20,206 nucleotides of DNA from contig JAFAFF010000260.1 of the NCBI GenBank assembly GCA_023423605.1, forward strand, positions 1 through 20,206, given 5' to 3'. Below the pieces are notes generated by a model that was not told the DNA's origin, did not search any database, and saw only the letters and a program-made list of their open reading frames with translations. Both the position numbers and the translations under genes were made by a program. Origin of the DNA: Pseudomonadota bacterium. Lineage in GTDB: Bacteria; Pseudomonadota; Gammaproteobacteria; Xanthomonadales; Xanthomonadaceae. Positions 7,629 to 17,120 of the stretch are shown here, piece by piece; position 1 is the stretch's first letter, and every line of letters begins with the position of its first letter.

Positions 7629-10600
7629 ATGCCTAAATTTTTCATCGAACACCCGGTATTCGCCTGGGTGGTGGCGATCCTGATCTCGCTCAGCGGCGTG
7701 ATCGCGATCCTCAACCTGGGCGTGGAATCCTATCCCAGCATCGCCCCGCCACAGGTGACCGTGCAGGCCACCTACCCGGGCGCCAGCGCCGACACCACTG
7801 AAAAATCGGTCACCCAGGTGATCGAGCAGCAGCTCACCGGCATCGACCACCTGCTGTACTTCAGCTCGTCGTCGGCCTCCAACGGCCGTGCCAACGTCAC
7901 CCTCACCTTCGAAACCGGTACCGATCCGGACATCGCCCAGGTGCAGGTGCAGAACAAGGTGTCGCTGGCCACGCCGCGGCTGCCTTCGGAAGTGACCCAG
8001 CAGGGCGTGGTGGTGGCCAAGGCCAACGCCGGCTTCCTGATGGTGGTGGCGCTGCAGTCCGATTCGCCGGCCATCAGCCGCGATGCCCTGAACGACATCG
8101 TCGGCTCGCGCGTGCTCGACCAGGTATCGCGCATCCCCGGCGTCGGCAGCACCCAGCAGTTCGGCTCCGAGTACGCCATGAACATCTGGCTGAACCCGGA
8201 GAAGATGCAGGGCTACGGCCTCTCCGCCAGCCAGGTACTGGCGGCGGTGCGCGCCCAGAACGTGCAGTTCGCCGCCGGTTCGCTCGGCTCGGACCCGGCC
8301 CCGGCCGGCCAGCACTTCACGGCCACGGTGTCCGCCGAAGGCCGTTTCAGCACGCCTGAAGAGTTCGAGAACATCATTCTGCGCGCCAACGCCGACGGTT
8401 CGCGGGTGGTGCTGAAGGACATCGCGCGGGTGGCCTTCGGCGCCAACAACTACGGGTTCGATACCCAGTACAACGGCAAGCCCACCGGCGCCTTCGCCAT
8501 CCAGCTGCTGCCGGGCGCGAACGCCCTGAACGTGGCCGAAGCGGTGCGCGCGAAGATGGACGAACTGCAGCCCAGCTTCCCGGCCGGCGTCACCTGGTTC
8601 TCGCCGTACGACAGCACCACCTTCGTGAAGATCTCCATCGAGGAAGTGGTCAAGACCCTGTTCGAAGCGGTGTTGCTGGTGTTCCTGGTGATGCTGATCT
8701 TCCTGCAGAACTTCCGCGCCACGCTGATTCCCACCCTGGTCATCCCGGTGGCGCTGCTGGGCACGTTCCTGGGCATGTGGATGATCGGCTTCACGATCAA
8801 CCAGCTGACCCTGTTCGCGATGGTGCTGGCGATCGGCATCGTGGTCGATGACGCGATCGTGGTGATCGAGAACGTCGAGCGCATCATGAGCGAGGAGCAC
8901 CTGCCGCCCAAGCAGGCCACGCAGAAGGCGATGACCCAGATCACCGGCGCGGTGGTGGCCATCACCGTGGTGCTGGCGGCGGTGTTCATCCCGTCGGCCC
9001 TGCAGGGCGGCGCGGCCGGCGAGATCTACAAGCAGTTCGCGCTGACCATCGCCATCTCCATGGCGTTCTCCGCGTTCCTGGCGCTGGGCTTCACCCCGGC
9101 ACTGTGCGCCACGTTCCTGAAGCCGACGCACAACGACAACCCGAACATCGTCTACCGCACCTTCAACAAGTACTACGACCGCATCAGCCACACCTACGTG
9201 GGCCACATCGGCTCGGCGGTGCGCCATGCCCCGCGCTGGATGATCCTGTTCGTGGTGTTGTCGGCGCTGTGCGCGTTCCTGTTCACGCGCATGCCGGGCA
9301 GCTTCCTGCCCGAGGAAGACCAGGGCTACGCGCTGGCCATCGTGCAGCTGCCGCCGGGCTCCAGCAAGGGCCAGACAAACGAAGTGTTCGCGCAGATGCG
9401 TGGCATCCTGCAGCAGCAGGAAGGCTTCGAGGGCATGCTGCAGGTCGCCGGCTTCAGCTTCGTGGGTTCAGGCGAGAACGTCGGCATGGGCTTCATCCGC
9501 CTCAAGCCGTGGGCCGACCGCGACGTCACCGTTCCGGATTTCATCCAGAACATGAACGGCGCTTTCTACGGCATCAAGGAAGCGCAGATCTTCGTGGTCA
9601 ACCTGCCCACCGTGCAGGGCCTGGGCCAGTTCGGCGGTTTCGACATGTGGCTGCAGGATCGTGCCGGCGCAGGCTTCGACCAGCTGACCAATGCGCGCAA
9701 CATCCTGCTGGGCTCGGCCGCGCAGAAGAGCGACACGCTGGTCGGCGTGCGCCCGAACGGCCTGGAGAACGCGCCGCAGCTGGCGCTGCACGTGGACCGC
9801 GTGCAGGCCCAGGCGATGGGCATGTCGGTGTCGGACGTGTACAGCACCATCCAGCTGATGCTGGCACCGGTGTACGTCAACGACTTCTTCAGCGAGGGCC
9901 GCATCAAGCGGGTCACGATGCAGGCCGATGCGCCCTACCGCACCGGCGAGGAATCGTTGAAGAGCTTCTACAGCCCGTCCACGCTGACCACCAATGCCGA
10001 CGGCACCAACACGATGGTGCCGCTGAGCACCGTGGTGAAGTCGCAGTGGATATCCGCGCCGCCGTCGCTGAGCCGCTACAACGGCTATTCGGCGATCAAC
10101 ATCGTCGGTTCGCAGGCGCCCGGACGCAGCTCCGGCGAGGCGATGACGGCGATGGAGGACATCGTCAGCAACGACCTGCCGGCCGGCTTCGGCTACGACT
10201 GGTCGGGCATGTCCTACCAGGAAATCCTGGCCGGCAACGCAGCCACGTTGCTGCTGGTGCTGTCCATCGTGGTGGTGTTCCTGTGCCTGGCCGCGCTGTA
10301 TGAAAGCTGGTCCATCCCGGTGGCGGTGCTGCTGGTGGTACCGCTGGGCGTGCTTGGCGCGCTGTCGCTGTCACTGCTGCGCGGCCTGCCGAACGATCTG
10401 TTCTTCAAGATCGGCCTGATCACCGTGATCGGCCTGGCGGCCAAGAACGCGATCCTGATCGTGGAGTTCGCCGTGGAGCAGCGTGCCGCCGGAAAGACCC
10501 TGCGCGATGCCACCATCGAAGCGGCGCGCCTGCGTTTCCGGCCGATCCTGATGACCTCCTTCGCGTTCATCATGGGCGTGATTCCGATGGCCATCTCCAC

Positions 10601-10802
10601 TGGTGCCGGCGCCAACTCGCGCCATGCCATCGGCACCGGCGTGATCGGCGGCATGCTGTTCGCCACGTTCCTGGGCCTGCTGATGATCCCGGTGTTCTTC
10701 GTGGTGGTGCGCCGCATGCTGGGCGACAAGCTGGACGAACCGTCCAGGGAGTTCGTGGAGCGCCAGAACGAAGCCGGTGGAGCACACCGTCCGGACCGCT
10801 GA
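7629..10802 (+). CDS. smeH: RND multidrug efflux transporter, HAE1/AcrB family (SmeH-like)
   Basis: A proton-driven trimeric inner-membrane drug exporter. The 1057-residue length is normal for HAE1 transporters, and the N-terminus MPKFFIEHPVFAWVVAILI is typical. Two repeats are visible, each with one helix plus a large periplasmic loop and then a block of helices (helices 2-6 from about residue 340, helices 8-12 from about 875). The proton-relay residues are present: Asp407 and Asp408 in GIVVDDAIVVIENVER (same numbers as AcrB) and Lys939 in GLAAKNAILIVEF. It starts 15 bp after the adaptor stop with a GGGAA motif upstream. No outer-membrane channel gene follows, so the pump must use a TolC-type protein encoded elsewhere. 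In S. maltophilia SmeH has been linked to beta-lactam (ceftazidime) and quinolone resistance; applying this here depends on the symbol being right. The operon ends at the hairpin at 10858-10885. Confidence 0.93.
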   Translation: MPKFFIEHPVFAWVVAILISLSGVIAILNLGVESYPSIAPPQVTVQATYPGASADTTEKSVTQVIEQQLTGIDHLLYFSSSSASNGRANVTLTFETGTDPDIAQVQVQNKVSLATPRLPSEVTQQGVVVAKANAGFLMVVALQSDSPAISRDALNDIVGSRVLDQVSRIPGVGSTQQFGSEYAMNIWLNPEKMQGYGLSASQVLAAVRAQNVQFAAGSLGSDPAPAGQHFTATVSAEGRFSTPEEFENIILRANADGSRVVLKDIARVAFGANNYGFDTQYNGKPTGAFAIQLLPGANALNVAEAVRAKMDELQPSFPAGVTWFSPYDSTTFVKISIEEVVKTLFEAVLLVFLVMLIFLQNFRATLIPTLVIPVALLGTFLGMWMIGFTINQLTLFAMVLAIGIVVDDAIVVIENVERIMSEEHLPPKQATQKAMTQITGAVVAITVVLAAVFIPSALQGGAAGEIYKQFALTIAISMAFSAFLALGFTPALCATFLKPTHNDNPNIVYRTFNKYYDRISHTYVGHIGSAVRHAPRWMILFVVLSALCAFLFTRMPGSFLPEEDQGYALAIVQLPPGSSKGQTNEVFAQMRGILQQQEGFEGMLQVAGFSFVGSGENVGMGFIRLKPWADRDVTVPDFIQNMNGAFYGIKEAQIFVVNLPTVQGLGQFGGFDMWLQDRAGAGFDQLTNARNILLGSAAQKSDTLVGVRPNGLENAPQLALHVDRVQAQAMGMSVSDVYSTIQLMLAPVYVNDFFSEGRIKRVTMQADAPYRTGEESLKSFYSPSTLTTNADGTNTMVPLSTVVKSQWISAPPSLSRYNGYSAINIVGSQAPGRSSGEAMTAMEDIVSNDLPAGFGYDWSGMSYQEILAGNAATLLLVLSIVVVFLCLAALYESWSIPVAVLLVVPLGVLGALSLSLLRGLPNDLFFKIGLITVIGLAAKNAILIVEFAVEQRAAGKTLRDATIEAARLRFRPILMTSFAFIMGVIPMAISTGAGANSRHAIGTGVIGGMLFATFLGLLMIPVFFVVVRRMLGDKLDEPSREFVERQNEAGGAHRPDR

Positions 10803-10823
10803 TCCGCCCCCCCTGGCCCGGTG

Positions 10824-10846
10824 GGTGACGACCGTTGGTCGTCACC
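10824..10846. repeat. Palindromic hairpin downstream of the efflux operon
   Basis: GGTGACGACC (10824-10833) pairs perfectly with GGTCGTCACC (10837-10846) around GTT. It lies between the transporter stop and the bidirectional terminator. It resembles the short dispersed palindromes of Stenotrophomonas but lacks the GTAG head in this copy. An auxiliary terminator or mRNA-stabilising stem is possible. Confidence 0.5.
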
Positions 10847-10857
10847 ACGGAAAAAAC

Positions 10858-10885
10858 AAAGGCCCCGGAGCAATCCGGGGCCTTT
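10858..10885. terminator. Bidirectional rho-independent terminator
   Basis: AAAGGCCCCGGA (10858-10869) pairs perfectly with TCCGGGGCCTTT (10874-10885) around a GCAA loop. The plus strand continues with CTGTTTCC. On the minus strand the tail is TTTGTTTTTTCC. The stem separates the convergent efflux operon and acyl-CoA dehydrogenase gene and should end both transcripts. Confidence 0.85.
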
Positions 10886-10921
10886 CTGTTTCCTGCTGCC
10901 GGACAAACCCGGCAGAGTACT

Positions 10922-12070
10922 TCAACGCAATCCAGTCTCGTTGCGGGCGATGACCAGGCGCTGGATTTCCGATGTGCCTTCGTAGATCTCGGTGATCTTG
11001 GCATCACGGAAATAGCGCTCCAGCGGCATTTCCTTGGAATACCCCATGCCGCCGTGGATCTGCACCGCCTGGTGGGTGATCCACATTGCTGCTTCGGACG
11101 CCGTCAGCTTGGCGATCGCCGCCTCGTTGCTGAAGCGCTTGCCCTCGCCCTTCCCCCACGCCGCGCGCAGGGTCAGCAGCAGTGCGGCATCCAGCTTGCA
11201 CTTCATGTCGGCGATCTTCGCCTGGGTCATCTGGAAGGTGCCGATGGGGGCACCGAAGGCCTTGCGCTCCTTAACGTAATCCAGCGTTGCCTCATACGCG
11301 GCGCGGGCAATGCCGATGGCCTGCGAAGCGATGCCGATGCGGCCGGCGTCCAGCACGCCCATCGCGATCCTGAAACCCTCGCCTTCCTGGCCCAGCACGT
11401 CTTCAGCCTGCGCCACGTAATCGTTGAACTCGATTTCGCAGGTGGCCGAAGCACGGATGCCCAGCTTGGGCTCGGTCTTGCCACGGCCGAAGCCGGGGTT
11501 ATCGGTGTCGATCAGGAATGCGGTGATGCCGCGCGCGCCCTTGTCCGGATCGGTCATGGCGAACAGCACGATGTACCGGGCGACCGGACCGGAGGTGATC
11601 CAGCTCTTCTTGCCATTGATGATGAACGTGCCATCGGACTGCTTCACCGCGCGGCAGCGCATGGCGGTGGCGTCCGAACCGGACTGCGGCTCGGTCAACG
11701 CGAAGGCGCCGATGGCCTCGCCTTCGGCGATCGCGCGCACGTACTTCTGCTTCTGCGCTTCGTTGCCGTGGGTCAGGATGCCGTTGCAGAACAGCGAATT
11801 GTTGACCGACATGATGGTCGAATGCGCTGCATCGCCAGCGGCGACCTCCACCATCGCCAGTACATAGGCGATGGGGTCCATGCCCGCGCCGCCGTATTCG
11901 GTGGGCACTTCGATACCCATCAGGCCGTTCTCGCCGAGCAGCCGGATGTTTTCCAGCGGGAACTCGCCACTGCGGTCATGGTGCTCCGCGCTGGGAGCGA
12001 TCTTTTCCTGCGCGATGCGCCGCGCCACGTCCTGCAGCATCAACTGCTCTTCGGTAAAGCTGAAATCCAC
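10922..12070 (-). CDS. Acyl-CoA dehydrogenase
   Basis: A flavoenzyme that introduces the alpha-beta double bond into acyl-CoA, passing electrons to electron-transfer flavoprotein, in fatty-acid or branched-chain amino-acid breakdown. The 382-residue length is typical of short-chain or branched-chain members. Seen in order: an N-terminal helical domain from FSFTEEQLMLQDVARRIA; the beta-domain motif FALTEPQSGSDA (about 123-134); NGKKSWITSG; RKAFGAPIGTFQMTQ (near 268); QIHGGMGYSKE; and IYEGTSEIQR. The Glu of YEGT (about residue 364) is the likely catalytic base. The GTG at 12070 was chosen as start because GGGAGGGG lies just upstream and the family begins at this point; a longer in-frame reading to 12160 adds low-complexity sequence that looks non-homologous. 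Chain-length preference cannot be read from the sequence. It appears monocistronic. Confidence 0.93.
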   Translation of the reverse strand: MDFSFTEEQLMLQDVARRIAQEKIAPSAEHHDRSGEFPLENIRLLGENGLMGIEVPTEYGGAGMDPIAYVLAMVEVAAGDAAHSTIMSVNNSLFCNGILTHGNEAQKQKYVRAIAEGEAIGAFALTEPQSGSDATAMRCRAVKQSDGTFIINGKKSWITSGPVARYIVLFAMTDPDKGARGITAFLIDTDNPGFGRGKTEPKLGIRASATCEIEFNDYVAQAEDVLGQEGEGFRIAMGVLDAGRIGIASQAIGIARAAYEATLDYVKERKAFGAPIGTFQMTQAKIADMKCKLDAALLLTLRAAWGKGEGKRFSNEAAIAKLTASEAAMWITHQAVQIHGGMGYSKEMPLERYFRDAKITEIYEGTSEIQRLVIARNETGLR

Positions 12071-12074
12071 AACG

Positions 12075-12105
12075 CCCCTCCCGGGATAATGGTCGGGCGA
12101 TTGTA
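12075..12105 (-). promoter_or_regulatory. Ribosome-binding site and candidate -10 box of the acyl-CoA dehydrogenase gene
   Basis: On the minus strand TACAAT (12100-12105) could be a -10 box, and GGGAGGGG (12075-12082) is a strong Shine-Dalgarno four bases before the GTG at 12070. Together they decide the GTG start over the upstream in-frame ATG. No convincing -35 was found. Confidence 0.5.
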
Positions 12106-12160
12106 CTGGCGCGGCGGCATCGGCGGCTGACTGAGGGGCGCCGCGCATGGCGCCGGACAC

Positions 12161-12185
12161 GTAGCGCCGGGCTCTGCCCGGCTGG
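12161..12185 (+). repeat. SMAG-like palindromic repeat, copy 1
   Basis: A GTAG head is followed by GCCGGGC (12166-12172), a TCT loop and GCCCGGC (12176-12182). This GTAG-plus-stem pattern is the signature of the S. maltophilia SMAG family (established knowledge). It faces copy 2, so the pair forms an inverted dimer from GTAG at 12161 to CTAC at 12221. Confidence 0.75.
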
Positions 12186-12198
12186 AGCTTCCCCGCGC

Positions 12199-12221
12199 AG
12201 CGGGGCAGAGCCCCGCTCTAC
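12199..12221 (-). repeat. SMAG-like palindromic repeat, copy 2
   Basis: AGCGGGGC (12199-12206) and GCCCCGCT (12210-12217) form a perfect 8-bp stem around AGA, followed by CTCTAC-type sequence. On the minus strand it begins GTAGAGCGGGGCTCTG. Confidence 0.8.
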
Positions 12222-12244
12222 GAAAAGCCGGGGCCTTGCCGCGC

Positions 12245-12267
12245 AGCGGTGCAGAGCCCCGCTCTAC
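12245..12267 (-). repeat. SMAG-like palindromic repeat, copy 3
   Basis: This is a near-identical copy of repeat 2, shifted by 46 bp, with a single difference in the left arm (AGCGGTGC for AGCGGGGC) that leaves one stem mismatch. The GCGCAG sequence just before both copies is also duplicated, so the 46-bp unit as a whole seems to be a tandem duplication. Confidence 0.75.
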
Positions 12268-12286
12268 GGCACACGGTATGGGCGGC

Positions 12287-12315
12287 TTGACCGGATGGCA
12301 GCGGGCGGCGAAAAT
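12287..12315 (+). promoter_or_regulatory. Candidate promoter of the sahR-metH operon
   Basis: TTGACC (12287-12292) is a near-consensus -35. Seventeen bases later GAAAAT (12310-12315) matches four of six -10 positions. Transcription would begin near 12322, leaving a leader of about 22 nt. The left arm of the palindrome at 12312-12343 overlaps the -10 box. Confidence 0.5.
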
Positions 12316-12343
12316 ATCTCTCTATCGCGATAGGTGGATATTT
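12312..12343. promoter_or_regulatory. 32-bp palindromic operator at the sahR start codon
   Basis: The outer arms AAATATC (12312-12318) and GATATTT (12337-12343) and the core CTATCGCGATAG (12322-12333) share one axis of symmetry, with 26 of 32 positions symmetric. The element overlaps the predicted -10 box and transcription start, contains the Shine-Dalgarno AGGTGG, and ends at the base before the ATG. A symmetric A/T-flanked palindrome ahead of an ArsR-type gene strongly suggests the autoregulatory operator; that is inference. Confidence 0.75.
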
Positions 12344-13273
12344 ATGGATCTCGAAGACTGGTCGACCCGCCTGAAGGTGTTCGCCGATGCTACCCGGGTG
12401 CGCCTGCTGGCACTGCTGGAGCAGGAAGAACTGACGGTCGCCGAACTTTCGGCGATCACCCGGCTGGCGCAGCCACGGGTATCAACCCATCTGGCACGCC
12501 TGAAGGAAGCCGGCCTGGTGCGCGACCGCCGCGCCGGCGTGTCGGCCTATTATCGCTTCGACGACGCCCAGCTGGATCCGGCACAGCGTGCATTGTGGCA
12601 CGCCTTGAGCACCGGCAGCGACGACCCGCTGCTGCGCCAGGACGCCGAGCGCGTCGCTTCGGTGCTGGCCAGCCGTGCCGCCGACCAGAACTGGGCGGAC
12701 AGCGTGGCTGGCGACATGGAGCGCCATTACTCCCCCGGCCGCACCTGGGAAGCGCTGGCGCGCACCGCACTACCACTGCTGGAAACCGGCGACGTGCTGG
12801 ACATCGCCTCCGGCGATGGCGTACTGGCCGAGCTGGTCGCCCCGCATGCGCGGCGCTATGTCTGCATCGACACCAGCGCGCGGGTGGTTGCGGCGGCCAG
12901 TGAGCGCCTGCGCCGCCTGCCCAACGTGGAAGTGCGCGAAGGCGACATGCATGCCCTGCCCTTCAAGGACCGCAGCTTCGACCTGGTGGTGCTGATGCAT
13001 GCGCTCACCTACGCCAGCAAGCCGGCGCAGGCGGTGACCGAGGCCGCGCGCGTGCTGCGTCCGGGTGGCCGCCTGCTGCTGTGCAGCCTTGCGCGCCATG
13101 AGCACAAGGCGGCGGTGGATGCCTACGGCCACGTCAACCTGGGCTTCAGCGACAAGGAACTGAAGAAGTTCGTCGACAAGGCGGGCCTGCAGGTATCCAG
13201 CCTGGAAACCGTGACCCGCGAGAAGCGCCCTCCCCATTTCGAAGTGATCTCGCTGATCGCCAGCAAGCCCTGA
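12344..13273 (+). CDS. sahR: ArsR-family regulator fused to a SAM-dependent methyltransferase domain (SahR-like)
   Basis: This 309-residue fusion has an ArsR winged helix-turn-helix in residues 1-85 ([14 protein letters not shown], then [17 protein letters not shown]). A class I methyltransferase domain follows from about 130, with motif [16 protein letters not shown] (Asp153), an acidic strand end at YVCIDTS, and [12 protein letters not shown]. The metal-binding ELCVC motif of metal-sensing ArsR proteins is absent. Established knowledge: SahR is an ArsR-type regulator of methionine-cycle genes in Proteobacteria that responds to S-adenosylhomocysteine. The methyltransferase-like domain, the position directly ahead of metH (7-bp gap) and the operator at its start fit that role. 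Enzymatic methyl transfer, for example in ubiquinone-type reactions, cannot be excluded. The ATG at 12344 is supported by AGGTGG about six bases upstream; an in-frame upstream ATG at 12236 would run through the SMAG repeats and operator. Confidence 0.85.
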   Translation: MDLEDWSTRLKVFADATRVRLLALLEQEELTVAELSAITRLAQPRVSTHLARLKEAGLVRDRRAGVSAYYRFDDAQLDPAQRALWHALSTGSDDPLLRQDAERVASVLASRAADQNWADSVAGDMERHYSPGRTWEALARTALPLLETGDVLDIASGDGVLAELVAPHARRYVCIDTSARVVAAASERLRRLPNVEVREGDMHALPFKDRSFDLVVLMHALTYASKPAQAVTEAARVLRPGGRLLLCSLARHEHKAAVDAYGHVNLGFSDKELKKFVDKAGLQVSSLETVTREKRPPHFEVISLIASKP

Positions 13274-13280
13274 GGTTTCC

Positions 13281-14386
13281 GTGTCCGTCCTGCCCTGGCT
13301 GCATCCCGAACGTACCCACGCCCTGCTGGCCGCGCTGCGCGAGCGCATCCTGGTCATCGACGGTGCGATGGGCACCATGATCCAGCGCCACGGGCTGCAG
13401 GAACAGGATTACCGCGGCGAACGCTTCGCCGGCGGCTTCGACAGCACATCGGCCGGGCACGCGCACGGACCCGGCTGCGACCATGCCGCACCCCAGGGGC
13501 ACGACCTGAAGGGCAACAACGACCTGCTGCTGCTGACCCGCCCGGACATCATCGCCGCCATCCACACCGATTACCTGCAGGCCGGTGCGGACCTGGTGGA
13601 AACCAATACCTTCAACGCCACCTCGGTGAGCCAGGCTGACTATCACCTGCAGCACCTGGTGTACGAACTGAACAAGGCTGGCGCGGCAGTGGCGCGTACC
13701 TGCTGCGACGCCGTCGAAGCCACCACGCCGGACAGGCCACGTTTCGTGATCGGCGTGCTCGGGCCCACCAGCCGCACTGCCTCCATCAGCCCCGACGTCA
13801 ACGACCCGGGCTTCCGCAACACCAGTTTCGACGAACTGCGCGACACCTACCGCGAAGCGGTGGAAGGACTGATCGACGGTGGCGCCGACACCATCATGGT
13901 GGAAACCATCTTCGACACGCTCAACGCCAAGGCTGCACTGTTCGCGGTGGAAGAAGCCTTCGATGCACGCGGCGGCCGGTTGCCGGTGATGATTTCCGGC
14001 ACCATCACCGACGCCTCCGGGCGCACGCTGTCCGGACAGACCGCCGAGGCCTTCCATGCGTCGCTGGCGCATGCGCGACCGCTGTCCATCGGCCTCAACT
14101 GCGCACTCGGCGCCGATGCCATGCGTCCGCACGTGGAAACCCTGTCGCAGGTGGCGCACTGCCACATCAGCGCCCATCCCAATGCCGGCCTGCCCAATGC
14201 CTTCGGCGAGTACGACGAGACACCCGAGGAAATGGCGGCCACCCTGCGCGGCTTCGCCGAGGATGGCCTGCTGAACCTGGTCGGTGGATGCTGCGGCTCC
14301 ACCCCGGAACATATCCGCGCCATCGCCCAGGCCGTGGCCGGCGTGCCGCCACGTGCCCTGCCGGGCAACCAGGAGCAACAGGCCGC

Positions 14387-14390
<4 letters not shown>
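13281..14390 (+). CDS. metH: Methionine synthase, N-terminal half: homocysteine S-methyltransferase domain
   Basis: This 369-residue protein equals the first module of E. coli MetH (about residues 1-353), the zinc-dependent barrel that binds and activates homocysteine for methylation. The zinc ligands are visible as Cys274 in GLNCALG and Cys337-Cys338 in [10 protein letters not shown]. Other family motifs are [11 protein letters not shown] (25-35), DLKGNNDLL, and [10 protein letters not shown] 24-residue segment (51-74) replaces a four-residue loop of the E. coli protein and is rich in His and Cys. The GTG start follows the regulator stop by seven bases, with GAGG overlapping that stop. The stop overlaps the start of the C-terminal half by ATGA, so the two proteins should be made in a coupled way and work together. 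A stand-alone homocysteine methyltransferase is less likely given this arrangement. Confidence 0.93.
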
Positions 14391-17071
<2,681 letters not shown>

Positions 17072-17120
17072 TCGCCGGAACCGGAGCCAGCCGGCTACCG
17101 GACGACAGCGCAGCGCCGGA

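Noticed and set aside
5958..9227. Long leftward open frame of 1089 codons opposite the efflux operon
   Set aside because: It is another GC-driven shadow: low-complexity Arg/His/Gly sequence, opposite three clearly homologous genes.
12071..12160. Thirty-residue N-terminal extension of the acyl-CoA dehydrogenase
   Set aside because: The family starts at the GTG at 12070, which is preceded by a strong Shine-Dalgarno; the extension is low complexity and covers the predicted promoter.
12161..12267. CRISPR-like array
   Set aside because: The repeats are palindromic, variably oriented and too few, with no regular unique spacers; SMAG-type repeats explain them.
12236..12343. Upstream extension of the sahR-like gene
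   Set aside because: It would translate a SMAG-like repeat and the operator; the ATG at 12344 has a good ribosome-binding site.
12268..12343. Possible SAM, SAH or cobalamin riboswitch before the metH operon
   Set aside because: The predicted leader is only about 22 nt, and no conserved riboswitch core such as the cobalamin B12 box was seen.
14288..14386. Upstream start for the second metH gene
   Set aside because: The extra residues only read the end of the first metH gene in another frame; the ATGA overlap with AGGAG upstream is the natural start.
17072..17120. Terminator between metH and the convergent acyltransferase
   Set aside because: Several CCGG-type palindromes occur, but none forms a clear stem followed by a T-run on either strand.
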